Source: an uncultured Pelagibacteraceae bacterium
Lineage (GTDB): Bacteria; Pseudomonadota; Alphaproteobacteria; Pelagibacterales; Pelagibacteraceae
Length of the DNA stretch: 64,000 nucleotides
Direction: 5' to 3'
Assembly: GCA_902579115.1 (NCBI GenBank)
Contig: CACHFP010000001.1
Coordinates: 248,001-312,000, forward strand
Position 1 is the stretch's first letter. Each line of letters starts with the position of its first letter. This document shows positions 8,832 through 17,569 of this stretch, piece after piece. Below the pieces are notes generated by a model. The model was not told the origin of the DNA and did no database searches. It saw only the letters and a list, made by a program, of their open reading frames with translations. The position numbers were made by a program, and so were the translations under genes.

Positions 8832-9373
8832 GGTAAAGGTTTTGGATTATCACCTTTTGAATTCATATATAAAATAACTGACGCTCTATCTTTTTCTTTT
8901 CTAAGACCTGCAAATGCCATTTTAGTTCCTTTAATATATGCTTGCGGTTTAATTAAGTAACTATTCATTTCTTCAAAAGACCATTCTTTCGCGTAGGCAA
9001 CCATTGCTTTTGAATATTTATAATCACTAACTGAACCGGCCGTTCTTCCAATCACATTCCACAAATTTGGACCTATCATGTTTTTTCCTCCAGCTGCAAT
9101 CATATGACAAGCGCTACATTTTTTAAAAACTTTCTCTCCGTGAGCCAAGTCTCCCATAGCCAATAAGGCTTTTATATCTACTATTTCAGGAGCCTTTTCA
9201 GTTGACTCAGTCGTCCCACTAGTTGAAGCAACTTCTAATCCTTCAACTTTATAGGCCGTTTGTTCGGGTTTCTCTACGTGGAATAATATGTCTGTGAATT
9301 TTCCAATACCAATAACAATTAGAGCTGTTAGAAGGACTGCGGCTATTATTTTATTTAATTCAAAACTATCCAT
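8828..9373 (-). CDS. membrane-anchored class I cytochrome c (CycM-like)
   Basis: A 181-residue protein with an uncleaved-looking N-terminal membrane helix (about residues 8-29). A 45-residue Thr/Ser/Glu-rich linker follows, then a cytochrome c domain. The haem-binding motif is CSACH (C86, C89, H90), and the likely distal ligand is M152 in GTKMAFAGL. This layout matches CycM/c552 of alphaproteobacteria, which carries electrons from the bc1 complex to aa3-type oxidase on the periplasmic face. That oxidase is encoded at 41382-46853. It is divergent from kdsB and convergent with argF. Confidence 0.92.
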   Translation of the reverse strand: MDSFELNKIIAAVLLTALIVIGIGKFTDILFHVEKPEQTAYKVEGLEVASTSGTTESTEKAPEIVDIKALLAMGDLAHGEKVFKKCSACHMIAAGGKNMIGPNLWNVIGRTAGSVSDYKYSKAMVAYAKEWSFEEMNSYLIKPQAYIKGTKMAFAGLRKEKDRASVILYMNSKGDNPKPLP

Positions 9374-9444
9374 AATTTTGGTAAATACTTATTAAACGTA
9401 TAACACGAGTTTTAAAAAAAAAACTTAAAATTACCAAATTTTTT

Positions 9445-9461
9445 TGCGTCTCTAGGACGCA
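9445..9461 (+). other. hairpin just upstream of the kdsB start
   Basis: TGCGTC (9445-9450) and GACGCA (9456-9461) form a perfect 6-bp GC-rich stem around TCTAG. It ends six bases before the kdsB ATG and is preceded by a T-run. A hairpin in this position would cover the ribosome-binding region. The intergenic region also carries TTTGGTAA (9377-9384) and its inverse TTACCAAA (9431-9438). The function is not established. Confidence 0.4.
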
Positions 9462-9466
9462 TAATT

Positions 9467-10204
9467 ATGAATAAAACTGTAATAATAATACCCTCAAGAT
9501 TAGACGCTACGCGATTACCTAATAAACCCCTTAAACTTATAAATAACAGGGAGATGATTCTTCATGTTTACGACTCAGCTTTAAAATCAAATGTAGGAGA
9601 AGTTTATGTAGCAACCCCAGACAAAAAAATAATTGATACCGTAAAAAAATTTGGTGGTAATGCGATTTTAACAGCTGAAAAACATGAAACTGGAACTGAT
9701 AGAGTGTTTGAGGTTTTTAAAAAAAATTTGAATAGCGATCCAGATATAATTATTAATTTGCAAGGTGATATGCCAAATATTTTGCCAGAAACTATAAATC
9801 AATTGGTTGACTATATGAACAAAGGCAAATGTGAAATAGGAACGTTAGCAAGTAAATTAAGCTCGGATTCAGAGTTAGAGGATGAAAATATAGTGAAAGT
9901 AATGGTAAAAGAAAAATTGAAAAAAGGCATGTTTGTTAAAGCCTTAGATTTTGTAAGACGAAATAATACAGGAGATTTTCAAGTGTATCATCATGTAGGT
10001 ATTTATGCCTTTACTAATAAAGCTCTATTGCGTTATGTAGGTCTTAAAAGATCAAAACTTGAAATCGAAAGGAAATTAGAACAATTAAGAGCAATGGAAA
10101 ATGGAATGTCTATTCATGTTGGTTATGTCAGTTCATTACCTCTAGGTGTGGACACCGAGAGGGATTTGAGTGAAATTAAAAAAATAATGGAGTCAAATGA
10201 GTAA
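9467..10204 (+). CDS. kdsB: 3-deoxy-manno-octulosonate cytidylyltransferase
   Basis: A 245-residue CMP-Kdo synthetase. The N-terminal nucleotide-binding signature IPSRLDATRLPNKPL and the NLQGDMPN metal-site motif (about residues 101-108) identify the family, and the length is typical. It activates Kdo for transfer to lipid A, linking this gene to waaA (33197-34480) and the lipid A operon in this window. Its 3' end overlaps pheA by eight bases, a pairing with no metabolic logic that probably reflects streamlining. Confidence 0.95.
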   Translation: MNKTVIIIPSRLDATRLPNKPLKLINNREMILHVYDSALKSNVGEVYVATPDKKIIDTVKKFGGNAILTAEKHETGTDRVFEVFKKNLNSDPDIIINLQGDMPNILPETINQLVDYMNKGKCEIGTLASKLSSDSELEDENIVKVMVKEKLKKGMFVKALDFVRRNNTGDFQVYHHVGIYAFTNKALLRYVGLKRSKLEIERKLEQLRAMENGMSIHVGYVSSLPLGVDTERDLSEIKKIMESNE

Positions 10205-11039
10205 AAACAAAATTGCTATTCAAGGCGAACTTGGAGCTTACTCACACATAGCTGCAGAAAATCTTTATAAAGACCCAGAAATAAAAACTTGCGCTACTTT
10301 TGAAGAAACTTTTAGAGAAGCTCATAATGACCCTGATTGCAAAATAGTTATTCCTATAGAAAATTCTCTTGCAGGAAGAGTTGCTGACATACACTATCTG
10401 CTTCCGAAATATAAATTACAAATTCATGGAGAGCATTTTCAAACAGTAGAGCATAATTTACTATGTAAACCCGAGGCTAATATGAGCGACATCAAATTTG
10501 TCAGAAGTCATGCGCAAGCAATAGGTCAATGTCAAAATTTAATAATCAAAAAAAAATTAAAACCGATTATATCAGCTGATACAGCAGGCTCTGCTAAAGA
10601 TCTTGCAGAGGGAGAAGATAAATCAATTGCAGCTATTGCATCAGAACTTTCAGCAAAAATTTATAATTTAAAAATCTTAGAAAAAAATATCGAAGACGAA
10701 AAAGGCAATGTAACTCGTTTCTTGATAATGGATAAAAATATTGAACAACCAGAATATGTTAATAATAAAAAATTTATAACAAGTTGTATATTTAGAGTAA
10801 AAAGTGAGCCATCGGCTCTTTATAAGTGTTTAGGTGGTTTTGCTACTAATCAAGTAAACTTAACTAAACTCGAAAGTTTTTCAGTAAAGAACACTTTTGA
10901 ACAAGCAAACTTTTATTTGGATCTTGAGGGTCATTTAGAGCAACCTGAAGTAAAAAAAGCTTTAGAGGAACTTGGCTTCCACACAGAAACTTTAGACATT
11001 TTGGGAGTTTATGAGGCCTCACCATTTAGGCAAAAATAG
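10197..11039 (+). CDS. pheA: prephenate dehydratase
   Basis: A 280-residue monofunctional prephenate dehydratase without a chorismate mutase domain. The N-terminal catalytic domain begins with IAIQGELGAYSH and includes the conserved NVTRFLIM motif that carries the catalytic threonine. The C-terminal ACT domain (GALYKCLGG-like start, TKLES segment) should bind phenylalanine for feedback control. It converts prephenate to phenylpyruvate. It overlaps kdsB by eight bases and is followed by a 58-bp promoter region for the SRP RNA. Confidence 0.94.
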   Translation: MSKNKIAIQGELGAYSHIAAENLYKDPEIKTCATFEETFREAHNDPDCKIVIPIENSLAGRVADIHYLLPKYKLQIHGEHFQTVEHNLLCKPEANMSDIKFVRSHAQAIGQCQNLIIKKKLKPIISADTAGSAKDLAEGEDKSIAAIASELSAKIYNLKILEKNIEDEKGNVTRFLIMDKNIEQPEYVNNKKFITSCIFRVKSEPSALYKCLGGFATNQVNLTKLESFSVKNTFEQANFYLDLEGHLEQPEVKKALEELGFHTETLDILGVYEASPFRQK

Positions 11040-11061
11040 TCCACAAAATTTGATTCTACTG

Positions 11062-11091
11062 TTGTAGTATTCAAATTGATCTTGATATACT
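11062..11091 (+). promoter_or_regulatory. probable sigma70 promoter for ffs-dnaX
   Basis: A -35-like TTGTAG (11062-11067) and a -10-like TATACT (11086-11091) are separated by 18 bp. They sit 6-7 bases before the inferred 5' end of the SRP RNA. A GATTC site (the GANTC pattern methylated by CcrM) lies just upstream at 11052-11056. The spacing to the RNA supports the call; the -35 match is weak. Confidence 0.45.
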
Positions 11092-11097
11092 CATATT

Positions 11098-11191
11098 GAG
11101 GTTGGCATCAGGTGGATGTTTCATAAACCCGGTCAGGTCTGAAAAGAAGCAGCCGTAATGAAAATTATTCAGGTTGTTGCCTGCCTCTTTT
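11098..11191 (+). ncRNA. ffs: signal recognition particle RNA (4.5S type)
   Basis: A small bacterial SRP RNA recognised by its apical domain. GGTCAGG and AAGAAGCAGCC flank a GAAA tetraloop, reproducing the Ffh-binding hairpin. The ends pair (GAGG at 11098-11101 with CCTC at 11184-11187, and GGCA with TGCC inside). The RNA is followed by TTTT. It binds Ffh for cotranslational targeting of membrane proteins. Its position directly before dnaX is common in alphaproteobacteria. The dnaX ATG lies only about four bases after the RNA's 3' end. The ends are inferred from pairing and could shift by a few bases. Confidence 0.9.
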
Positions 11192-11194
11192 AAA

Positions 11195-12874
11195 ATGAGT
11201 AATAAAATTTTAGCACTTAAATACAGACCTCAGAATTTTGAAGATCTAATTGGTCAGGAGATAATTGTTCAAACAATTACCAATGCAATTAAATTAGGTA
11301 AAACACCCAATGCTTACCTTTTAACAGGCATTCGGGGTGTTGGTAAAACTACTACGGCAAGATTAATCGCCAAAGCTTTAAATTGTGAAAAAAATAAAGA
11401 CTCAAAAGTAAAATGCTCTCCAGAAAACTTCTGTGCAACATGTAAAGAAATTATTAATTCAAATCATATAGATATTTTGGAAATGGATGCAGCATCCAAA
11501 ACAGGGATAGATGATGTAAGAGAATTGATTGAAAATTCAAAATACAGCCCAACTAATGCAAATTATAAGATTTATATCATTGATGAAGTTCACATGTTAT
11601 CAAAACAAGCATTTAATGGATTATTAAAAACTTTAGAGGAACCACCGCCAAGCTTAAAGTTCATTCTCGCGACTACCGAAGTAAGGAAAATTCCAGTTAC
11701 AATTTTATCTAGATGTCAAAGATTTGATTTAAAAAGGGTAAGTATAGAGCAACTCATGAACCACCTAAAAAATATTACTTTAAAAGAAAAAGGAAAAATT
11801 TCAGAAGGAGCCATTAAATTAATAGCTAGATCTTCAGAAGGCTCAGTTAGAGACTCTATTTCTTTACTTGATAGAGCTTTAGTATCCCAGTCTATTAACC
11901 AAAATAAAACTGTAGAGGAACAAGATGTTAGAGAAATGTTAGGTTTAGCAGATAAAAGTAAAGTAATCTCTTTATTAAAAGAAGTTTTAAATGGTAAAGA
12001 AAAAGAGTCATTAATTATTTTAAAAGAACTAATAAATGACGGTTTAGACGCAAAAAACTTTTTGAATGATATTTTAGAGGTTTTATATTTGTTCGGGAGA
12101 AAAATAAACTTAGGATCTTTGGAAAACGATATAGCTGTTTCCGAGGCAGAACTCCATATGATTGAACAACACGCAAAAAATATAGACATGAACGATATTG
12201 GTTTATTTTGGCAACTCACTCTTAAAACAATAGATGACTTAAGAATAGTCGGAAACGAAAATTTGACATTAGAAATGTTTATAATGCAACTAGTTCATTT
12301 AAAAAATATCGATGAAAATAAGGAAATTACAATTAAAAATTCTAATCTAAATGATAATAAAGAAAATTTTGCTGGGAGGAAAATCGATAACGATAATTCT
12401 GAAAATGATTTACCAAACAAAACAAAGAGTCAATTAAAGAGCACCGATCAATTAAAGACAACTCCAATAAAAAATTTAGCAAAAGAGGTAAAAACATCTA
12501 AAATTGAAATTACCAGCTTTCAAGACTTAATAAAGCTTGCGAGTGATGAAAAAGAAATAGAGTTAAAGTATGATTTAGAAAGAAACGTTAAATTAGTTAG
12601 TTTTAATAAAGGCTCAATAAATATAAGTTTTAATGAGAGACTAAATAAGAATTTTATTAAAAACTTAACTGAAAAACTGCTTCAATGGACCGGTGAAAGA
12701 TGGATAATTTCCTTAAGTAAAAATTCAGATGCTAAAAGTATATATGAAAAAAGCTTAGAGAGTAAAAGTAGTTTAATTGAAAATTTTGAAAATAGCCAAA
12801 TTTATCAAGATATTAAAAAAAATTTTCCTGACGCAAAGTTGTTAGATGTTGAAGATTTTAAAGAAGGAGAATAA
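11195..12874 (+). CDS. dnaX: DNA polymerase III subunit tau/gamma
   Basis: A 559-residue clamp-loader ATPase. The Walker A motif GIRGVGKT is at 45-52, four zinc cysteines are at C64, C74, C80 and C83, Walker B is IIDEVHML, and the sensor is LATTE. The C-terminal third is lysine- and asparagine-rich. I chose the ATG at 11195. An in-frame TTG at 11174 lies inside the SRP RNA and would add seven residues unlike the family's MSxxLALKYRP start. The ATG follows the RNA by about four bases, so translation probably begins on a joint ffs-dnaX transcript or on a nearly leaderless one. Stop and next start abut (12874/12875). I saw no obvious A-rich slippery heptamer for gamma synthesis. Confidence 0.96.
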   Translation: MSNKILALKYRPQNFEDLIGQEIIVQTITNAIKLGKTPNAYLLTGIRGVGKTTTARLIAKALNCEKNKDSKVKCSPENFCATCKEIINSNHIDILEMDAASKTGIDDVRELIENSKYSPTNANYKIYIIDEVHMLSKQAFNGLLKTLEEPPPSLKFILATTEVRKIPVTILSRCQRFDLKRVSIEQLMNHLKNITLKEKGKISEGAIKLIARSSEGSVRDSISLLDRALVSQSINQNKTVEEQDVREMLGLADKSKVISLLKEVLNGKEKESLIILKELINDGLDAKNFLNDILEVLYLFGRKINLGSLENDIAVSEAELHMIEQHAKNIDMNDIGLFWQLTLKTIDDLRIVGNENLTLEMFIMQLVHLKNIDENKEITIKNSNLNDNKENFAGRKIDNDNSENDLPNKTKSQLKSTDQLKTTPIKNLAKEVKTSKIEITSFQDLIKLASDEKEIELKYDLERNVKLVSFNKGSINISFNERLNKNFIKNLTEKLLQWTGERWIISLSKNSDAKSIYEKSLESKSSLIENFENSQIYQDIKKNFPDAKLLDVEDFKEGE

Positions 12875-13195
12875 ATGAATAATTTTTCAGATATGCTTTC
12901 TAAAGCAAAAGCAATGCAAGAAAAAATGAAAGAGGCTCAAGATCAAATTAAAAAAATAGAGGTTGAGGGTATGTCAGGTGGTAATCTTGTAAAAGTTGTC
13001 TTGACAGGAGATTATGAACTTAAATCAATCGAGATTTCTGAAGAGGCACGTAAAGAAAAACAAGATATTATTAATGATTTAATAATCGCTGCTTACAATA
13101 ATGCTAAAGAAAATTTAAAAAAGAAATCAGCAGAAGAATTATCCAAAGTAACTGGTGGATTAAATTTACCATTCGATTTTAAATTACCCTTTTAA
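12875..13195 (+). CDS. ybaB: YbaB/EbfC family nucleoid-associated protein
   Basis: A 106-residue member of the YbaB/EbfC family: helical N-terminus (SKAKAMQEKMKEAQDQI) then the conserved VEGMSGGNLVKVVLTGDYELKSI beta-region split by the GG turn. These small dimers bind DNA. The gene lies between dnaX and recR in the order conserved across many bacteria, with no spacer on the 5' side and a one-base overlap with recR on the 3' side. It probably acts with replication or recombination. Confidence 0.95.
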   Translation: MNNFSDMLSKAKAMQEKMKEAQDQIKKIEVEGMSGGNLVKVVLTGDYELKSIEISEEARKEKQDIINDLIIAAYNNAKENLKKKSAEELSKVTGGLNLPFDFKLPF

Positions 13196-13800
13196 TGGAC
13201 AACGATATTCCTGAAATAAACGAGCTTATTAAACAATTCTCAAAATTACCAGGCCTTGGACCTAAATCAGCAAAAAGAATAATTCTTAAACTAATAAATA
13301 ACAAAGATAGTATGGTCAAACCATTGGCTAAGTCTTTAGCTCAAGTTTATAAAAAAGTTGTTCGATGCTCAGATTGTGGAAATTTAAAAATAATAGATAA
13401 GGTTTGTATTTGTTCTAAAGATAATTCATACGATAAAATTTGCGTTGTGGAAAATTTGGCAGATATGTGGGTTATTGACTCAGCTAATATTTATAAAGGT
13501 TATTATCATATATTAGGTGGCACACTGAACTCAAATGAGAATTATGAACAAAAAAATTTACTTATCCAATCGTTAGTGAAGAGAATAAAAAAGAATAATC
13601 TCAAAGAGGTCATTATAGCGACTAGCGCAACTGTTGAGGGACAAACAACAGCCCATTATATTGAAGATATTATTAAAAATGATAAAATTAAAATTACTAA
13701 ATTAGCCCAAGGTCTTCCAATTGGCGGGGAAATAGAACAACTAGATGATGGAACCCTACTATCGGCATTTAAAAACAGAGTTCCGGTAACAGAAAGTTAA
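13195..13800 (+). CDS. recR: recombination mediator RecR
   Basis: A 201-residue RecR. The N-terminal helix-hairpin-helix ([15 protein letters not shown]) is followed by a four-cysteine zinc finger (CSDCGN ... CICS), a Toprim domain (ICVVEN, and a GTLN segment) and the C-terminal Walker-like region [10 protein letters not shown]. RecR acts with RecO/RecF in loading RecA at gaps. It is the third gene of the dnaX-ybaB-recR set. Its stop codon overlaps that of the convergent malate synthase gene by four bases (TTAA). Confidence 0.96.
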   Translation: MDNDIPEINELIKQFSKLPGLGPKSAKRIILKLINNKDSMVKPLAKSLAQVYKKVVRCSDCGNLKIIDKVCICSKDNSYDKICVVENLADMWVIDSANIYKGYYHILGGTLNSNENYEQKNLLIQSLVKRIKKNNLKEVIIATSATVEGQTTAHYIEDIIKNDKIKITKLAQGLPIGGEIEQLDDGTLLSAFKNRVPVTES

Positions 13801-15941
13801 TTTAAAACTTTTTTTTCTAATCTTTTTTGGTGAAGTAAAGGTTCTGTGTATCCGGAAGGCTGAACTCTACCTTTAAAAACAAGATCACAAGCAGCTGAAA
13901 ATGCTATTGATTTATCAAAATCATCGGACATTTTTTTATAATTTGGATCATTTTCATTTTGTTTATCAACAGTTCGTGCCATTTTTTTCATTATTTCCAT
14001 CACTTGCTCCTTATTACAAATTTCGTGATGTAGCCAATTAGCAATATGCTGGGATGATATCCGAAGAGTTGCTCTATCTTCCATGAGCCCTACATTATTA
14101 ATATCAGGAACTTTTGAACAGCCTACACCTTGATCAATCCACCTTACAACATAACCCAAAATTCCTTGCGCATTATTTTCTAATTCACGAGTAATATCTT
14201 CAATTGACCAATTAGGTCTATCTGCCTTAGGTATTTCTAAAATATCCTCTACTTTTGCTTTATCTCTAGTTTCAATTTTTTTTTGTTCATCAAATACATT
14301 AATTTTATGGTAGTGAAGAGAGTGCAAAGTAGCTGCGGTTGGGGAAGGAACCCAAGCACAGTTTGCCCCAGATTTTGGATGACCAATTTTTTGCTCCATC
14401 ATATTTGCCATTTGATCTGGCATTGCCCACATTCCTTTACCTATTTGGGCTTTACCTGAAAAACCACACTTTAAACCTATGTCTACATTCCAATTTTCGT
14501 AGGTATTTAACCATGTTGATTTCTTCATTTCACCTTTGAAGATCATTGGACCAGCCTCAAAGGAAGTATGCATTTCATCACCAGTTCTATCTAGGAAACC
14601 TGTATTTATAAAAACAATTCTTTTTTTAACTTGTCTAATACACTCTTTTAAATTCACTGTAGTCCGTCTTTCCTCATCCATGATTCCAACTTTAATTGAA
14701 TTTTTTTTCATGCCCAGAGTTTCTTCAACTTTTTCAAATAAGGTATTTGTAAATGCAACTTCCTCTGGACCATGCATTTTTGGTTTGACTATGTAAACAG
14801 AACCAGTTCTTGAATTTTTCTTTCTTTTGAAATCGTGCAAAGCACAAAGAGAAGATACGAATGCATCCATAATACCTTCCGGTATTTCTGAACCATCTTT
14901 TAATATTATAGATGGGTTTGTCATTAAATGACCTACATTTCTATTTAATAATAAAGCTCTTCCGTGTAGATAAATTTTTTTTCCGTCTTTTCCAGTATAA
15001 ATTCTATCTGGATTTAATTTTCTTATAACTTTTTTTCCATTTTTTTCAAAAGTAGACGTTAGATTACCCTTCATAAGACCCAACCAATTTTGATAACATT
15101 TTACTTTGTCCTCTGCGTCCACTGCTGCGACAGAGTCTTCATTGTCGACTATAGTCGATAAAGCGGACTCAACAACCACGTCAGAAATAAAAGCTTTGTC
15201 AATTTTTCCAACAGTTGTATTGGGGTCAAATAAAATATCGATATGTAGATTATTATTTTGAAGTAAAATTGAACTTGGATTGTCTTTGTTTCCATTAAAC
15301 CCTTGAAATTGATCGTCATTTTTTAGATGAGTTTTATCTGACCCTGAAAAAAAAGCTAATTTATTTCCTTCTATTTGAATTTTTAAAATATCTTTCCAAC
15401 TAATTTTAGATAAAGGTATTTTTTCGTCTAAAAAATTTCTAACAAAATCTATAACTTTTTCTGCTCTTGTTTGATCCCAGTCTTTACCTATTTTTCCAGC
15501 TATTACATCAGTTCCATACAATGCATCGTACAAACTACCCCAACGTGCGTTAGCAGCATTAAGAGCATATCTTGCATTATCTACTGGAACTACAAGTTGT
15601 GGTCCAGCAATAGATGATATTTCACTATCAACTCCAGAAGTTTCTATTTTGAAGTCAGCCTGTTCATCAACTAAATAGCCAATCGATTTCAAAAAATTTA
15701 TATATTCAAATTTATTGAAATCTTTTTCTTTATTAGATTTATGCCATTCGTCCAATTTTGTTTGTATGTTTTCTCTCTTTTTAATTAAAGCTTTGTTAAT
15801 TGGTGATAAATTATGAACCGTTTCTGAAAATTGGCTCCAAAATGATTCGGCATCTATGTTAGTGCCTGGAATTGCCTCATTATTAATAAATTCAAACATA
15901 GCTGAACTTACTTTTAAGCCATTTTTATACATCATATTCAT
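13797..15941 (-). CDS. glcB: malate synthase G
   Basis: A 714-residue malate synthase G, matching the E. coli form (723 aa) throughout. Conserved parts include the N-terminal [11 protein letters not shown], the [20 protein letters not shown] block, the catalytic-core segment [15 protein letters not shown] and the C-terminal [12 protein letters not shown]. It condenses glyoxylate with acetyl-CoA, feeding glycolate or glycine carbon into malate. The upstream gap to the divergent accA is only 62 bp and consists almost wholly of A and T. That is too short for the tandem or single glycine riboswitch reported before this gene in SAR11. Four methionines in the first 15 residues leave the exact start open. 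Confidence 0.97.
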   Translation of the reverse strand: MNMMYKNGLKVSSAMFEFINNEAIPGTNIDAESFWSQFSETVHNLSPINKALIKKRENIQTKLDEWHKSNKEKDFNKFEYINFLKSIGYLVDEQADFKIETSGVDSEISSIAGPQLVVPVDNARYALNAANARWGSLYDALYGTDVIAGKIGKDWDQTRAEKVIDFVRNFLDEKIPLSKISWKDILKIQIEGNKLAFFSGSDKTHLKNDDQFQGFNGNKDNPSSILLQNNNLHIDILFDPNTTVGKIDKAFISDVVVESALSTIVDNEDSVAAVDAEDKVKCYQNWLGLMKGNLTSTFEKNGKKVIRKLNPDRIYTGKDGKKIYLHGRALLLNRNVGHLMTNPSIILKDGSEIPEGIMDAFVSSLCALHDFKRKKNSRTGSVYIVKPKMHGPEEVAFTNTLFEKVEETLGMKKNSIKVGIMDEERRTTVNLKECIRQVKKRIVFINTGFLDRTGDEMHTSFEAGPMIFKGEMKKSTWLNTYENWNVDIGLKCGFSGKAQIGKGMWAMPDQMANMMEQKIGHPKSGANCAWVPSPTAATLHSLHYHKINVFDEQKKIETRDKAKVEDILEIPKADRPNWSIEDITRELENNAQGILGYVVRWIDQGVGCSKVPDINNVGLMEDRATLRISSQHIANWLHHEICNKEQVMEIMKKMARTVDKQNENDPNYKKMSDDFDKSIAFSAACDLVFKGRVQPSGYTEPLLHQKRLEKKVLN

Positions 15942-16003
15942 ATCGAACCGATCTTTACAATATTTTATATTATAATAATACTATTATAATTGTATCATTA
16001 TAT

Positions 16004-17110
16004 ATGAAAAATTATTTAGATTTTGAAAAAGAAATTAAAGCATTAGAGCAAGAAGTAGACGGGTTAAAAAGCCCTTTTGGTTCAGAAGGGATTTCTGAAG
16101 TCGACACAAGTAAAATTAAAACCACCCAACAAGAAATAAATAAAAAACTTGAAGAAATTTATTCGAATCTTAATAGCTGGCAAAAAACACAGGTAGCTAG
16201 ACATGAAGATAGACCTAAAGCAAATTATTATATAAAAAAAATTTTTTCTAAATTTACTTTACTTTCTGGAGATAGATACTTTGGAGATGATAAGTCTGTA
16301 ATTGCTGGGTTTGGACTAATAGATAATAAATCAGTTTTAATCATTGGCCAAGATAAAGGAGAGGATTTAAATAGCAGAATAGAGAGAAACTTTGGAATGA
16401 TGAGACCAGAAGGTTACAGAAAATGTATTAGACTTATGAAGCTTGCAGATAGATTTAATATTCCTGTGATAAGTTTCATAGATACTCCAGGCGCATACCC
16501 TGGGATAGGAGCAGAACAACGTGGGCAGGCATCTGCAATTGCCAACTCAATAGAGAGCTGTATGTCATTAAATGTGCCTAACATATCTATTATTATTGGT
16601 GAAGGAGGTTCAGGAGGTGCAATAGCTTTAGCTTCCTCTAATAAAGTTATAATGTTGGAAAACTCTATTTACTCTGTAATTTCACCTGAAGGATGTGCTT
16701 CAATTCTTTGGAGAGATCCAAGTAAATCTCTACAGGCAGCTGAGGCTATGAAACTGACCGCAAAAGATTTATTGAAAATGAAAATAATTGACGAAATCAT
16801 ACCAGAGCCATTGGGCGGAGCTCATCGAGATCCAGAAAGCATTGCATCTGATATAAAACATTCAATAATTAAAAATTTAAAAAATTTTGAAAGTTTTTCA
16901 AGAGAGGAAATTTATGACCACAGAAAATCTAAATTCCTTCAGATTGGAAGAGATTATGGCTTTAGCAAATCATCTAATATTGGAACCGGGGGGTTAAGTT
17001 ATAAAGATAATAGCTTAAATAAAGTAAAAACACATTTTAATAAAAATAAATTTGTTTATATAGGTTTTGGATTGGTGATATTAGCAAGTTTAATTGCCAT
17101 TTTATCGTAA
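16004..17110 (+). CDS. accA: acetyl-CoA carboxylase carboxyltransferase alpha subunit with C-terminal membrane tail
   Basis: A 368-residue AccA, about 50 residues longer than the usual 315-320. The core is standard: helical N-terminus, RHEDRP segment, FIDTPGAYPGIGAEQRGQ, GEGGSGGA oxyanion loop, and the family end near RKSKFLQIGRDYGF. After this come a Gly/Ser/Asn linker and a hydrophobic segment of about 20 residues (roughly 348-367: FVYIGFGLVILASLIAIL), preceded by lysines, which looks like a single transmembrane anchor. AccA with AccD transfers the carboxyl group from biotin to acetyl-CoA to give malonyl-CoA. The tail predicts attachment to the inner membrane. The frame is continuous and the stop is clear. 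Confidence 0.95.
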   Translation: MKNYLDFEKEIKALEQEVDGLKSPFGSEGISEVDTSKIKTTQQEINKKLEEIYSNLNSWQKTQVARHEDRPKANYYIKKIFSKFTLLSGDRYFGDDKSVIAGFGLIDNKSVLIIGQDKGEDLNSRIERNFGMMRPEGYRKCIRLMKLADRFNIPVISFIDTPGAYPGIGAEQRGQASAIANSIESCMSLNVPNISIIIGEGGSGGAIALASSNKVIMLENSIYSVISPEGCASILWRDPSKSLQAAEAMKLTAKDLLKMKIIDEIIPEPLGGAHRDPESIASDIKHSIIKNLKNFESFSREEIYDHRKSKFLQIGRDYGFSKSSNIGTGGLSYKDNSLNKVKTHFNKNKFVYIGFGLVILASLIAILS

Positions 17111-17155
17111 TATTGTTGCATAAAAACAATTCTGCCAAATAATGTTATTCTTCTA

Positions 17156-17212
17156 TTGACTTTTATTCAGCAAATCTATTTAAGAATGACCAAGACTAAC
17201 TTTAGGTTAGTT
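17156..17212 (+). promoter_or_regulatory. probable cspA promoter and leader hairpin
   Basis: TTGACT (17156-17161) matches a -35 box, and TATTTA (17177-17182), 15 bp downstream, is the best -10 candidate. The predicted leader of about 50 bases carries a hairpin: GACTAAC (17194-17200) pairs with GTTAGTT (17206-17212) around TTTAG. An AAGGA ribosome-binding site lies near 17229. Structured leaders are common in cold-shock mRNAs. The pairing is seen directly; its regulatory role is inferred. Confidence 0.4.
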
Positions 17213-17243
17213 GAAGTAAATAATAATAAGGAAAAAAGTAAAT

Positions 17244-17456
17244 ATGAGTACACTAAAAGGCAAAGTAAAGTGGTTCAATGGCACTAAAGGATATGGTTTC
17301 ATTGAAAGAGAAGACAAAGAAAAAGACGTGTTCGTCCATTCTTCTGCAGTAAGAGAAGCTGGTTTAAAGTATTTAAACGAGGGTGATGAGTTAACGTTTG
17401 AAGTGGAGAGCACAGAAAAAGGTCCTTCAGCAGTAAAACTGCAGAAAACATCTTAA
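17244..17456 (+). CDS. cspA: cold-shock domain protein
   Basis: A 70-residue single cold-shock domain. RNP1 is KGYGFIE (residues 13-19) and RNP2 is VFVHSSAV (about 28-35). Such proteins bind single-stranded RNA and DNA and melt structures. It begins [19 protein letters not shown], the standard opening. A good AAGGA site precedes it, and it stands alone with its own promoter region. A long-loop hairpin follows its stop. Confidence 0.96.
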   Translation: MSTLKGKVKWFNGTKGYGFIEREDKEKDVFVHSSAVREAGLKYLNEGDELTFEVESTEKGPSAVKLQKTS

Positions 17457-17483
17457 TCTAAATTTCCAAAAATCACTGATTAT

Positions 17484-17523
17484 CGGGACATTAATTCTAG
17501 TCTTAAACTATTTTTTTGTCCCG
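17484..17523 (+). terminator. possible terminator hairpin after cspA
   Basis: CGGGACA (17484-17490) pairs perfectly with TGTCCCG (17517-17523) across a 26-nt AT-rich loop that contains a T-run. The stem is GC-rich for this genome and starts 28 bp after the cspA stop. The U-tract lies inside the loop rather than after the stem, so it is not a canonical intrinsic terminator. It could instead protect the 3' end of the mRNA. Confidence 0.35.
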
Positions 17524-17569
17524 CTAATTTCATCTTGAAAAAGTCACAATTATTTTCTACATAGAGATA

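Noticed and set aside
11174..11194. Upstream in-frame start for dnaX (TTG at 11174)
   Set aside because: It lies inside the SRP RNA gene and adds residues not seen in the family; the ATG at 11195 gives the standard N-terminus.
13793..13811. AAAGTT/AACTTT hairpin followed by a T-run at the recR-glcB junction
   Set aside because: The stem is only six AT-rich pairs and overlaps both stop codons. It is too weak to call as a terminator.
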